Source of the DNA: Balaenoptera acutorostrata
Taxonomy: Eukaryota; Chordata; Mammalia; Artiodactyla; Balaenopteridae
DNA length: 64,000 nt
Direction of reading: 5' to 3'
NCBI RefSeq assembly: GCF_949987535.1
Contig: NC_080080.1
Location: 64,261,006 to 64,325,005 of the forward strand
The translations under genes were made by a program, and so were the position numbers. Position 1 is the stretch's first letter. Each line of letters opens with the position of its first letter. Below the pieces are notes generated by a model that saw only the letters and a list, made by a program, of their open reading frames with translations, was not told where the DNA came from and made no database searches. Below are positions 46,524 to 58,564 of this stretch, piece after piece.

Positions 46524-47154
46524 GATGATCTGAGGCCAAATCAAGATGAGTCAAGACTACCAACTAGCCCAAGGAGTTTGACCTCCATTCTGTCAACGGT
46601 GGAAAGGTGCTGGAAATCTTGAAAGTGGTTATGGAAATGTTTTCAAGAGAGGCACCATCCTTTTCATTTTCCTGGTCTATAAAATAAGAGCTATTTTCTA
46701 GGAGCCTTTCCAGACTAACAGACAGTGATTACTGACTGCATTTTAGAAGGTTAATTTCTTAGAATTTGTTGCTCTCTCTAATATATAGCCTATGAAGCAA
46801 TTATGTCACCAAAATATAGATAATTTTTAAGGGCATTGGTTTTTGTTCTAAAAAGGCTAATGATGGAGTAGCTTCCACCAAAAGCACCAAGATCCTGCTG
46901 GTTCTTAGAGAGTGCTGTCAAACAGACATTAAGACAGAATAAGATGTACTTGGGAGATTAAAAAAAAAAAAAAAAAGACCAATAACTCTGGCATGGTTAG
47001 CTCGCACCACAAGAATATTTGTGAACATTTTTCCAAGGCCTTACTCTTATCCAGTTTCCAAAAGAAATCCTGGTCTTTTTAAACTCTCTGTTCAGTAAAA
47101 TGTGAACTGATAAGGAGCACTGAATCCCAGAGGGCCAGAGCTGGCAGGGTGTTT
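46524..47154. other. No recognisable feature
   Basis: Contains an A-run near 46960-46976. No gene or named repeat. Confidence 0.45.
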
Positions 47155-47262
47155 CTGAAATTACTCGTTTCTGACTTTCACATCACAGATGAGGAAGCTG
47201 AAGCCCGGAGATATACAGCGAGGGGCCTGGGATCCCACAGCTACTTATTAGAAAAGCTTGCT
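47155..47262 (-). mobile_element. MIR-type SINE fragment
   Basis: 'tcacatcacagatgaggaag', 'ctgaagcccggagatataca' and 'ggatcccacagctacttatt' are antisense MIR core. Confidence 0.7.
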
Positions 47263-47371
47263 TGACACAGACAAGAAAGAAGTTTCAGAGGTCTGACTGG
47301 TCCAAAATTGGAACTGCTCCAAAATTGAACCAACATCATGTAGTATTCAATATGTCCCGGTCACCATTTGA

Positions 47372-47525
47372 AGTCACTGTTTCTCAGACATTAGTGTACA
47401 CAGGAAGACCTGGGGAGCTTGTCAGAATGCAGATTCAGATTTGGCAGGTCTGGGCTGGGGCCTAGGAGTCTGCATTACTGACCAGCACCCCCAGGCATTG
47501 CTAATCATGCTGGTCTGAAGATGAC
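47372..47525 (+). mobile_element. MER20/MER5-type hAT MITE
   Basis: 'gtcactgtttctcagaca', 'gacctggggagcttgtcag', 'gggctggggcctaggagtct' and 'gctaatcatgctggtctga' follow the short hAT-Charlie MITE pattern. The exact family among MER3/MER5/MER20 is not resolved. Confidence 0.75.
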
Positions 47526-47539
47526 ACGGAGCAGCAAGG

Positions 47540-47765
47540 TTCCAAGTGCTTTATAACCATGAACTCTCATTCTCCAGAACAACCCTGTTACTGTGACAGA
47601 TCCAGGTACTGTACAGGCACTGTTACTACTGCCGTTTGACGGAGGAGGAAACTAAGGCTGAGTTCAGTGCATTGCCTAATGTCACACAGCTGGGAGGGGC
47701 CAGAGGCAGGATTTCACCCAGAGAGCCAAACTCGAACCAGTGCTCCTAACTGTTATCTTACCCGT
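47540..47765 (-). mobile_element. MIR SINE
   Basis: 'ccaagtgctttataaccatg', 'gaggaggaaactaaggctga', 'cctaatgtcacacagctggg' and 'ggcaggatttcacccagag' give a nearly full-length antisense MIR. Confidence 0.88.
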
Positions 47766-47772
47766 TGGTTCT

Positions 47773-47848
47773 TAAAAGCAATCCACAGAAACTAACACAC
47801 CACTGTAAAGCAATTATACTCCAATAAAGATGTTAAAAAAAAAAAAAA
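47773..47848 (+). mobile_element. L1 3' terminus scrap
   Basis: 'cagaaactaacacaccactg', 'gcaattatactccaataaag' and an A14 tail: the last ~60 bp of an L1, a very short insertion. Target duplication not evident. Confidence 0.85.
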
Positions 47849-48624
47849 GGTACTAAGGTTCAAAGGGAAGTGGTGCAAAATCAGGATACTCATTTTTTAT
47901 CATCTATATCCTAATTATGGAAATTTCTGTTGAAAATTCCAATAGAAAAGTGGAAGTTTTTGTTGAAATTCCACTAGAAATCTTCCCTAATGTCAGTCAG
48001 ATGGTGTATATTTATATCTAACATATGGATTAAATATCTACTGTAACTCTTCATTGGAAAACTTTCAAACAAGTTTGACAATTCTGTTTCCCAATTTCAG
48101 CAGACTTGATTTTTTATAGATGACAAAACATCATTTTCAGCAATAAAATCACAGAATGATAGAAACATTTAAAAAAAAAAAAAAAAGCAATCCAAGATCA
48201 TCTCCATGCTTACATATGTCAGCTTTCAGGGCTGAGTCATTAGGACTGTATTTTAAATATGTAGCCATTCGAATAATATTCGTAACAAAACAGAAAAGAA
48301 AAAAGTGGGGGAGGTGCTCATGACATAATGTTAAGAAAAAACATCAGAATACAAACTACATCAGACCAGGCCAGGCCCTCTGAACTCCTGGCTCCATCAG
48401 TCAAGTTGATACAAGCCAACTCATTACAGCACGAGCAGGAGAGGCTCTCCCTTCTCTCTTTTTCCTCCCTCTCCCAGAAACCATCCCAAGGGAGACTTCA
48501 CTCCTGGCCCCAGCCCGTACAACAAACACTTTAGAAAGTGGGGTCTTGAGGGGAAAAAAAGGCTTGAGAGAGAACAAGTCGCAGTACCTGGGAGAAAGCC
48601 AGCCCGTGGCTCCCAGCATCCACA
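47849..48624. other. No recognisable feature
   Basis: Contains an internal near-duplication ('gttgaaaattccaatagaaa' / 'gttgaaattccactagaaa' near 47930-47980) and an A-run at 48170-48186. No gene. Confidence 0.45.
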
Positions 48625-49980
48625 ACTTTCTTTTATTCATTCACCACATATCTACTGAGAACTTGTGCCACGTACCATACTAGATGTTAGGACATAAAAT
48701 AGACAAAAGTCCCTGCTCTCATGAAGATTACATTCTAGTTGGAGAGGCTAACAGTAAAAAAATAATAAGCATAATAAATAAGCATGTTATATAGTATGTT
48801 AATAGAGGATAAGTGTTATGGAAAAAGATAGAAAAGGGGTATCAGGAGCGCTGGGGGTGTTGCAGACTGCAGTAGTCCTTAGGGTCATCAGGAAGAAGGT
48901 GACATTGGAGAAAGGGCTTGAAATGAAGGAGTTAAGTACACACATGTCTGGGAAGAACGTTCCAGGCAGATGGAACACCAGGTGCAAAGGCCCTAAAATG
49001 GAAACAGATCACATCTGGAATAGTCAAGGAAAAGCAGAGGCCATTGTACCTGCAGTGAATGATTTATTAGGAGAGGAAGCCAGAGAGGTAATGGGTAGGG
49101 AAGAGGGCAGATCTGAGAGAGCCCTACAGGCCTTGAGAAGGACTGTGGCCTTTACTCTGAAGGAAATAGGGAGTCGCTCAGGGTTTGGAGCAGAGAAGTG
49201 ACATCATCTGACTGGTGTATTGAACAACCTAACAGGCTCTCTGAGTTGATTAAGGAGAACGTGGACAGAAGTCTGGAGATCAGTTACAACGCAAGTGCGA
49301 TCACCCACGCAAGGGGCTCTGGTGGGTCAGACTAAAGGGGTAACAATGAGGTGGTGAGAAGTGTAACAAGATCTGGATCTCATGATTTCTCGAAGGCTTA
49401 GATGTAGAACGTGAGGGAAAGAGAGGAGTCAGGGATGTTTCCTGCACTTGGAAGAACAAAGTTGCCCTTAATTGATACACAACAGACTCCAAGGGACGTT
49501 GACTTGAAGGACGGATCTGGGGTTCGGGTCTAGACACATGATGATGGAAGTGTAGAGACACAGAAGAGGTGGCTGGCTGCATGAGTCTGGAATTCAGGGA
49601 TGTGGGCCAGAGATGTCCATGTGGGAGCTGTAAGCATATAAAGCCAGGAGACCAGACGAGGTTCCCAAGGGAGGGGGTCAAGTCGAGAAGAACAAGCGCT
49701 GTAGGGTCTGAGCCCTGGCCACGTCCACGGAGAGAGAACGAAGCAGCAAGTGTCTGGGAAGGAGTAGTCAGTGGAAAACCGGGGAGGTATGAGGTCTTGG
49801 AAGTCAAGAGAAGAAAGTGTTTGCTAGAAGAGAGAGTCATCAAGGGTGTCAACTCTGCTGAAAGGCCAATTTAGACAAAGGCGGAGAGCTGAGCTTTAGA
49901 TTTAGCAAAGTGGAGGCCATGGCGACCTTCACGGGCAGTTTCAGGGGAGTGAGAAGAATATTTTTTTACCTACAGAAAGG
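48625..49980 (+). repeat. Ancient unnamed repeat, longest copy
   Basis: From 'ttcattcaccacatatctac' through 'ccctgctctcatgaagatta', 'ttccaggcagatggaacacc', 'ctacaggccttgagaaggac', 'gagcagagaagtgacatcat' to 'tttagcaaagtggaggccat'. About 1.35 kb of one continuous old repeat, the best-preserved copy of the family seen five times here. Its open frames (e.g. 49301-49852 minus, 183 codons) are fortuitous. Confidence 0.65.
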
Positions 49981-50807
49981 ATAGGAAACCCTCAATGATA
50001 AAAAGAGGAAAGGGGCTCAAGTCCCTGGCACTAAGCCTTTAGGGAGGGAAGAAGACGTGACACTGCCTTTGGCATTTAAGGGACAGACTTGTGTGTAAGC
50101 CAAGCAGAGCTCTTCTGTGTGTGTAGAAGCCTTTATTTTCTCATGACTCAACGGATGATGCTACTAATTTACTGACTCTTCGTTCTCTCTTCAACTCTGT
50201 CCTGAGCACAGCTTAATCTTTTAAGTGGAAGAAAAAATAATAAAAGGTCACCTACCAGCTATTAAGCCATCGCACATATGAAACCTGGACTTAATTCATT
50301 ACATAAGAGGGAGGCTTGCAGCATTCTTCCTCAACTTCAAGTTCATTGTTCCAGCAATGGATTTTTGCTTTTGATATGTGGCCACACCTTTGGAACAACA
50401 ATATTGGGAAATGCACACTGTTCTTTCTCAGTATTTGGTCCAAAGAGGCCAGAGTTCTACATTCAAGGCCAAGCTTGCTCTTCCTATCACACACACTCCG
50501 TCTCCCATAAAATCATCTATCACCAGTATTCCTGCCAAGTCACCCATTTAGAACTGTGTCTTTCTTTTTCATACAAAGCCATATGTGGAATGCAGAAGAG
50601 ATGATATACTTAAACCCATCAGAATAATTTCTTTTTTATTTTAAAAATGGAAGGTCACCTCAAAAAAATCCTGAAGAGTACCAACTCATTAGCAATTACC
50701 AATTGCTTATTTTTCCAGTTGAGCCAGAAGATGAAATACTTTTCTAGGAAAGTACCTAAGACATTATATTTATACTGCTTGTCCTCTTTTTTGTTTCAAC
50801 TTGATGG
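49981..50807. other. No recognisable feature
   Basis: No repeat or coding signature recognised. Confidence 0.45.
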
Positions 50808-50821
50808 AAAGAACTATCATC

Positions 50822-51124
50822 GGGCTTCCCTGGTGGCGCAGTGGTTAAGAATCCGCCTGCCAACGCAGGGAACACAGGTTCAAGCCCTGGTCTGGGAGGA
50901 TCCCACATGCCGCGGAGCGACTAGGCCCATGAGCCACAACTACTGAGCCTGCGCGTCTGGAGCCTGTGCTCCGCAACAAGAGAGGCCGCGATAGTGAGAG
51001 GCCCGCGCACCGCGATGAAGAGTGGCCCCTGCTCGCCACAACTAGAGAAAACCCTCTCACAGAAACGAAGACCCAACACAGCCAAAAATAAATAAATAAA
51101 TAAATAAAGTAAATTAAAAAAAAA
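50822..51124 (+). mobile_element. CHR-type tRNA SINE, young
   Basis: Target duplications 'aaagaactatcatc' (50808-50821) and 'aaagaaccatcatc' (51125-51138), one mismatch. Intact A-box 'gtggcgcagtgg'; B-box slightly changed ('ggttcaagccc'). Confidence 0.97.
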
Positions 51125-51138
51125 AAAGAACCATCATC

Positions 51139-52329
51139 AACTTCTATGGCTAAAAAATTAGAAAACTTTCAGTAAAACCTCATTATTTCAGATACAATTG
51201 CTTTGAAAATAACAGTAATTAAACCTTGATTGAAGATTACTTTTGTAGCATGTTTGAAAGGGAGCACTACAAAGAAAATTAATAACATAAACAGTGTGCA
51301 GGAAAGATATCTAACCCACTTATGTTTCAAATATTATCTATGTGTTAAAGGAGACCTATCTGTACACTTCTAGTACAGAAAGGCAGTATGTATGTTTACA
51401 TATGATGGATGTGTGTTCATGAGCTCACTATGTCATTCTCACTGTTTTTCTAAACGTAAGAGGTTTTATTGTAATTACTGATCTACACACAAACACACAC
51501 ACACACACTCACCTACAGTCATGCAAGTATATACAAACAACTTACCAACCCACACATTTTATCTGCCAATGCCCACACCCACCAGCAAGTAGGTTTCCCA
51601 GATAAAAAAAATAAATAAAATCACTGATCTTTTTTTTTTGGTCCTCAGTAACAGCTCCCTCTATCACTGAGTCTTAAATGGACTACTCCCCAAACTGCTT
51701 TTTCACAATTATATAATTGCAATTTTAGCAGTGTAAAATTAAAAGAAAACAAATGTTATTTCTTGGCTGACTAAGAAGTCTATAACCGTAAAAGAGATCT
51801 GCCTCTTCCCCATGCCTGTAGATTTCCTCACGGGGCAGAAATGATCAGAATCCATGCTTAATAAATCCAATACACCAAGATTCATTTACTAGACTTGAAA
51901 TAAATAATATGCTTTCTTAAAATATTATTTTTAGATGGGTTGTATAAGCATCCTGCAGAAGATGAAAACTGAAGGTGGTCCCTCACAAGACGTTAAGTCT
52001 GAGAGGCGTATATTAGGAACCTTCCCAGCCCAAGACCAGCAGATGATGAAATCTGACAGATTGGCTGGCATCATCTCCCCCATTCTGGGTGCGTGTCTCA
52101 TGCAATCTGCTACCACGGGGCTGAGCCATTGCCTTGTTCTAAAAACACCAACCCCACACACACCACCTCCGGTCCTGGAAACTGAAGAGCTCTCCACTGC
52201 AGTAAACATTTGTTCTCTGAAGTTTTCTTCACTAAACTTTCAGGATTCATACTGACCACATGTGAAGAATGTACCAAACGCACAACATTCAGAAAATCTC
52301 CTCCACTGCTATCCACAATAGTTCAAAAA
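51139..52329. other. No recognisable feature
   Basis: Contains a short (CA)n patch at 51488-51510. No gene or named repeat. Confidence 0.45.
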
Positions 52330-53330
52330 TGTTTGTTCAACAAACATCTTCAGGGCACCTGCTATGATGCCAAGCCCTGCGGCAGTTATTGAAGATACGA
52401 AGCTACATCAGAGACTGGTTCTCTCTTGGGACTTCCCTGGCGGTCCAGTGGTTAAGACTCCGTGCTTCCACTGCAGGGGGCGTGGGTCCGATCCCTGGTC
52501 AGGGAACTAAGATCCTACATGCTGCACGCCCCCCACCCCGGCCAAAAAAATATATATAGAGAGAGAGAGACTGATTCTCTCTTAAAGGAGACGGATATGC
52601 ATGTGAAAAACCATGTTGCAAATGTGATACCAACAGTACAATAGGAGACAAGAAGGCTACCTGATTCGGTTTGAGAGAAACCACCCTAGAAAGGTTATAT
52701 TTGAGCTGGGTCCATAAGGACGAGAAGGTCGCTGAGGGAGGAGGGCAGAACAAGTGTTCCCGACACAGCAAAGCCCTGAGACTTATCTGGGAAACTGAAG
52801 ACCTCGAGTGACGACTGACAAGGGAAAGAGCACGGAGGAGGTGGGGCTGGAGTGACGGGCTGGGCAGGATGGGATCTGAATGCCATGCTTCTATTTTATA
52901 CTCATACAATAAGGAACCGTGAATGCCTTTTAGTCAAGAGAGAACAATCAAATCAAGTTACATAAAGATAATCATGGCAGTTTGGAGGATGGCTTGAAGC
53001 AGGGTGAGGCAATCAGGACTTGAAGGGGAACTGGGGCCAGGCAAAGGGAGTGGAGGCAGTGAGAGCTATTCCCGAGATGAGATGCACAGGACTCAGGGAC
53101 CTTCGGGTGTCAGAGGCGAAGGAGAGGGAGGAATGCAGGCTGAATCCAGTGATTCCAATGATAACGACAGAGGAGACAGACTTTCATGACCCGCTCACGG
53201 GAGGGCAGGAGGAGGAGGGCAAGCTTGGGGGAAGACGTCTGCTCAGCGCTGTGTCCAGTGGCCGCCTGAGAGCTGGAGGTGGGGGAGGGGTGAACAGGTG
53301 GTCAAGGTCAAGCCACTCTAAGGCCAGGAG
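52330..53330 (+). repeat. Ancient unnamed repeat with SINE inside
   Basis: 'tgttcaacaaacatcttcag', 'ggcacctgctatgatgcca' start, then after the SINE 'tatttgagctgggtccataa' and 'gatggcttgaagcagggtga'. Same family and orientation as the copy at 48625. Confidence 0.5.
52429..52566 (+). mobile_element. Short CHR-type tRNA SINE
   Basis: Head-only form. Target duplications 'gagactggttctctctt' (52412-52428) and 'gagactgattctctctt' (52567-52583), one mismatch in 17. Tail A-run followed by (ta)n(ga)n. Confidence 0.96.
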
Positions 53331-54993
53331 TCACTGATGCGGCAGATAGAGGCAGCCAGGACGAAAACAGGCGACAGAGACAGGAAGGAAACAGTGGCCC
53401 AAGAGCAAATGGATGTGACAGAATGACCTGGATGTCGTTATGGCAACTTGTACGGAAGAGCATGATCTGACTGGAGAGAATGGCCCTTGGGCAGATGTTT
53501 GCAGCTGGCTACGTCAGGAGCCGTTCCCAAAATGCTTCTTCCCAAAGCCAGATACTCATTCCCCTGGTGTTGCTTTTAGTTAGAGATGGCGATGCAGTGA
53601 TACGGGAAGTCTGCTGAGAGCCTATGGGAAAACACACTTCTCTGTTCAAAGAAACAGATGTAGCTGGTGCAGCCCCTTCTATCTGCCTTGAATGAGGACA
53701 TGATGCCTAGAGGTTCTTGGAGCCAGCTTGTCACCCATGAGATGACAAAAAGCCAATACATTAATGATGGGGAGGTGAAAAGATACAACACTGCCCAGCC
53801 CTGGACTATAGGAAACTTTTCAGCAAGAACCAAAGACAAGCAGTATTATGAAAGGAAAATCTGGCTACAAACGAGTCCAAGAGGAGGGAAATGTATTCTA
53901 AGAGAAGGTCGAGGATAGAAATTGTGCCCTGCTGCTTCCTCAGCACAATGCCTGGCATACGGTAGGCTCACAGCACGCATCTGCTGAATCTACTGCTTGG
54001 AGAGAAAACAACCTGAGCCACTCTCTTGGCCTGAGCACTTTTTACAGGTCCTGGCAGAGGCAGTTCTGAAGGTCTTACATGTTGGGAGCTCTACATCCTA
54101 ATACTGTGAAGAACAGAGTCTCATCCTCAGAGGCCCACAGCTCTACAACCACCCAGGGACTCTCTAGGGGACAAGAGTCATCTTGTAGGGGGATGTTTAC
54201 TCCTCCTGACACAGAGAAAACCCATGGATCCACTGGAATCTTTCATCGTCTGATTCTTCAAGACTGAAAAGACAGGAATCTCAGAACGCCTGACTTCGGC
54301 CAGGTTTCATCAGGGATGACCAACTCCAATGGCAAGGAGGTGGGTATTGGACAAGAAAGAACTAGCCAGCTTCACGGCTCCAGGGGAAGCAACCTTGCCA
54401 GGTGGTGCAGCTTCAGCAAGTTTTCTGGATGGAGAAAGATGGCCTAGCGGCTGGAGAAGGGCCACAGCTGGAGGAAACTTACCATCTGAAGAGTGCTCAC
54501 AGACTTTCCCACAAAACCTCACAGCCTCCTAAATTTTACTGCAGCTTCATCTCCTCCTGATACCTCCTCCCTACGCCACCCCTTCCTGTACTTCCACCTC
54601 CCTGCACAAATTCAGTAAGGAAAATAAGTCTAATCATACCTTATGTGGTCTTTTTACAAATAGTCTTTTTACAAAAACCCCTCAAAAAATATATATATAC
54701 ACATACATATATATATATATATACACACACAAACATACATATACCAGAATCACACAGAGAAGGAAATAAAATTAAATTGTCATCAAGCAGTGAAGGCCTC
54801 TACAACATGTAGGCACTGCTATATTTCCAATATTGAGACGAATTTTCTATCATTTAAATAATAATCTAAGTGTTCCAGTAAGGAAGAATGACATTTTCAA
54901 ATGTTAGTTGTGTACATATAATTCCAAGAGAGTCTTACCATATTATTGGAGAAACTAATCTAATTTTCTACAGACCAAGTATAAACTCCAGTT
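53331..54993. other. No gene; microsatellite and L2 scrap
   Basis: An L2-like scrap at 53930-53990 ('aatgcctggcatacggtagg') and an (AT)n/(AC)n microsatellite at about 54689-54745. The remainder is unassigned. Confidence 0.45.
54689..54745 (+). repeat. (AT)n/(AC)n microsatellite
   Basis: Alternating 'atatatatatacacatacat' and 'atatatatacacacacaaac' type sequence. Confidence 0.9.
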
Positions 54994-55006
54994 AAAGCTG
55001 CGTTTA

Positions 55007-55366
55007 GGGGCTTCCCTGGTGGCGCAGTGGTTAAGAATCCGCCTGTCAATGCAGGGGACACGGGTTCGAACCCTGGTCTGGGAAGATCTCACATGCCGCA
55101 GAGCAACTAAGCCCAAGCACAACTACCAAGCCTGCGCTCTAGAGCCCGTGAGCCACAACTACTGAAGCCCGTGCGCCTAGAGCCTGTGCTCCACAACAAG
55201 AGAAGCCACCGCGGTGAGAAGCCCGTGCACCGCAACGAAGAGTAGCCCCTGCTCACCACAACTAGAGAAAGCCCGCGTGCAGCAACGAGGACCCAACGCA
55301 GCCAAAAAAATTAAAATGAAAACAAAAAGCGATAAAACACTCTTTCAAAAAAAAAAAAAAAGAAGA
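55007..55366 (+). mobile_element. CHR-type tRNA SINE with compound tail
   Basis: Target duplications 'aaagctgcgttta' (54994-55006) and 'aaaactgcattta' (55367-55379), two G-to-A differences, one of them at a CpG. Tail has an inner A-rich part, then 'gcgataaaacactctttc', then about 15 A. Confidence 0.96.
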
Positions 55367-55671
55367 AAAACTGCATTTAACGCTCTATGTTAAGTGGCCT
55401 CATGAACGTGACCTAGTGGAGAGGAAGCTCTAACAAGAGACAGCGCCACCTATGGATCACACACTAAAAATACAGTCTTCCTGTCCATTTTAGCGTATTT
55501 AGGCCGACAGGCTGTATGGCCTTGAGACAAGTAATTTACTTCATCTGAACTGACCTTTAACATTTTTGCAGATTTCACTGAAGCAAAATGGGGATAAAAA
55601 ATTCTAAAACGCTGGCAAGGTATTCTGCCTCATTTAATTCTTTTAATGTTATTTCTCACATCTCATAAGAA

Positions 55672-55791
55672 ATCGTGTTAATTTGTATTCACTCCTGGCT
55701 CATTAATACATATCGTGTTAATTTGTATTCACTCCTGGCTCATTAATACATACCGTGTTAATTTGTATTCACTCCTGGCTCATTAATACAT
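55672..55791 (+). repeat. Tandem repeat, 3 x 40 bp
   Basis: Units start at 55672, 55712 and 55752 ('atcgtgttaatttgtattc...cattaatacat'); the third differs at one base. Ends exactly where an L2-like 'atttattgggcacctac' begins. Confidence 0.96.
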
Positions 55792-56550
55792 ATTTATTGG
55801 GCACCTACATGTGCCAGACCATGTGTCTGGCAACAGGATTACAGTGATAAACAAGACAGACGGGGTCCCTTGTCCTTTTAAGATTACAGTATTTCTAGAA
55901 TCTGACCACTTCTCATCACCTCCACCAGGAGCAGCTTGGTCAAAGCCATTTGGAATACTGCAAGAGCCTCCCCACTGGTCACCCAGTTTTCACTCTTCTG
56001 CACCCACAATCTCTTCTCAACAGAGTATAGAGGGAGCCCTTTAACCTAAGTCAGATGACGACCCTGCTCTGCTCTAAACACCCAAAGCTTCCATTTGATC
56101 CAGAGTAAAATCCTAAGTCGTTACTGCATGAGATCTCGCCTCCCCTCTCCACTTCTACCCCTTCCAAACCCCCATCGACCATGCCAGCCACGCTGTCCTC
56201 CTGCTCTCCCTCAAACTTGAGAGGCCCCAGGGCCTTTGCACTTGCTAGACCCTCCGCCTGAATGCTCACCCCTCAGATACCTGCGTGACTCACTCCCTTA
56301 CTCCCTCCAGGCCTTTACTCAAATAGCCCCTCTCGACCACCTCTCATAAAATCGCAAGACCCCATCCCTCCACGTTGGCACCCCTCCATGGTACCTGTCA
56401 CTATCTGACACACTACCTGCAGGTATTTGCCTGTTTGTTAGCTGTTGTCTTCCCCAATTAGATTTCAAACCCCATGAGGGCAAGGATTTTGTTCTGTTTA
56501 CTGCAGAATCTCCAGAGCTTAAAACAGTGTATGTCCTGCATGTGTCGAGT
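55792..56550 (+). repeat. L2-like ancient repeats
   Basis: 'ttattgggcacctacatgtg' at the start, and later 'ccagggcctttgcacttgct', 'gcctgaatgctcacccct', 'ctccaggcctttactcaaat' and 'ttctgtttactgcagaatc' resemble an old interspersed repeat with an L2-like 3' end. Orientation of the first part is uncertain; family not resolved. Confidence 0.5.
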
Positions 56551-57973
56551 AAAATCTCACACACTCTCCCTGTGTCTCTCTCACTCTCCAGGACACTGGT
56601 TCCTAAGGACAGGGGAGAAATCAGATGTGGAATGCCCTCACACTGATCCCCTGGTCCAGGACAAGGAAGAGCTTTTCCTACGTATGTTTGGAGCAGAGCT
56701 GGAATCGTAGGTGTACGACCTGAAGTCACACCGGGCTCCGGGCTCCTCAGAGGGGCCTTGTGCTTGGTTTAATGCTCTGTAGTCAATGACTTGAAGTTCT
56801 TAACAGTTTTTGAACAAGTGGACCTACATTTTCATCTTGCACTGGATCCCACAAATTATGTAGCTGGTCCTGTTTTGAGGATTTCAGGTAAGAGATGTCT
56901 CAGTAAAATAGCCCACTGAAAAAATACTGCAAGGAACAGTTCTCACAATACATGACCCTTTGGGCAGTTCATGGCCACCAGCTATTCTGTCACTACTAAT
57001 TCAAGGACGGGAGCTTGGTCCCTGAGGCATATGGGATTTTCGCTCTCTTCAGACTAGGACAGCAAAACCCTTTGGTGGGTCATGGGATGGTTCCCAGCAG
57101 ATCTCTCCTCTGCACCTTTCTCTCCCCCAGGTCTCCCTCCCTCTAGGCCACAAGCTGGAATTCCCCCACACCGGGGTCAAGGTCAGTGAATGGCAAGAGA
57201 GAGGCCATGGCACGCTCACATGGATGAAACTGTAAAATTAACTACTGCAGAGCTTAAATTTAAAATAGACAGAAGAGCTCCACTCCAGTGGGGAGAAGAG
57301 ATGGTTTGTGGTGTTTGCTTAGATGTTGATGGGAGGGAAGAAAGGGTACCGAGCCCAGGAAAGAGTGAACGCTTAGGGGTATGATGTGGTGCAAAGCAGG
57401 GGGCAGTGCGAAAAGGTAGGGAAGGCACGTAAAACATCTCTGAAGACTTAGCAACTGCTTTGTCTCAGCTCAGGGAACCAACAAATGGCTCCTTGTGCTG
57501 TCCTGGTCTTGGCAAGACGAGCGGCCAGAGCAGCCGGTGTTCCAGCTGACCCCTGCTGGCTCTCGAAGAAAATGTCTGTGTGTGCAGGGCTGGCAAGGCC
57601 TTGAAGGGTTTTTCCAGAATGATGGATGCACACACAACAAGCCAGATTCCTGGGAGTGGGGGAGGTGATAAGATAAGGCTAAGGAACACTTTCAAACCTG
57701 GTTCTCTTAACAGAGTAATTACTTGGTGATCCATGTAGAAACAGAAAGGGGAAGAGAGCAGCTCAAGTTTTTAGAGAGGGGCTAGAATGGTATCATAGCG
57801 CCATCTCTTTGAGACCCTTAAGTACTGGCTGGAAGGCTGCAGTCTGCAGCATAGAACAGAAAAACATCAAACTTTTAAGATGCTTACTTTGTTTCTCAGT
57901 CTCCTTCTCTCCTCCCTCCCTGATTGAAGGCAGTCATGAGAAGTTGCCAGACAGAAAGGCACGTTTTACATTC
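56551..57973. other. No recognisable gene or named repeat
   Basis: The purine-rich part at 57300-57420 has open frames on both strands without a domain. A double GATA site lies at 57666-57678. Confidence 0.45.
57666..57678 (+). promoter_or_regulatory. Adjacent GATA-factor motifs
   Basis: 'tgataagataagg' contains two WGATAR matches one after the other. Known GATA factors bind such pairs. The motif is short and common, so function is only a possibility. Confidence 0.25.
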
Positions 57974-57987
57974 AAAGTAGTTACCAG

Positions 57988-58037
57988 CAACACAACATTG
58001 TAAATCAACTATACTCCAATAAAAATTAATTTATAAA
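57988..58037 (+). mobile_element. 50-bp L1 3' end insertion
   Basis: 'caacacaacattgtaaatc' ... 'ctccaataaaaattaat' is the last few tens of bases of an L1. It is flanked by a perfect 14-bp duplication 'aaagtagttaccag' at 57974-57987 and 58038-58051, so it is a complete but extremely truncated insertion. Confidence 0.95.
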
Positions 58038-58051
58038 AAAGTAGTTACCAG

Positions 58052-58564
58052 TGAATTCTCTAGTCAGCCCTCAGCAACATTAAACATAAGGTGAAAATTA
58101 GATCTCATTTTCATTGGATCCAAAGAAATATATCTGGACAGAATTTTGCAGAGAACTGTTTAAACCTTTTTAGGATGGAACAAGAAAATTTATATAACCT
58201 TATCTATGAAACAGGAATTAAATTTTCAGTTCCTTTCTAAAGTTTTCTAAAAAGTCCTGCTTCATTTATGCCTAAAAAAAACATACTTTTATAAATACAC
58301 ATTGGTATTGCCTCACTACTAAACTTGAGGAAATAAAGGCATAAAGATTTACGTTTCTAGGTAAGACCTGTTTTATATTAGGTAGACTAATAAGTCTACA
58401 GCTGCCAAAATCCATCCTCCCATCAGTAGTATAAATATATACCAGAAACTTTGTAATGTTTCCATTTGAACTTACCTCCTTCATGAGCTGTAGTGATTAT
58501 ACTCAACTCAGCTGCCTCCCACCCAATTGTTCTGCAATGTTCACCTAACGATCCAATCAACCAA
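58052..58564. other. No recognisable feature
   Basis: A+T-rich; a (CAAC)n-like patch near 58549-58577. No gene. Confidence 0.45.

Noticed and set aside
49301..49852. 183-codon minus-strand open frame
   Set aside because: Lies wholly inside the long ancient repeat at 48625-49980 in antisense. No known protein features.
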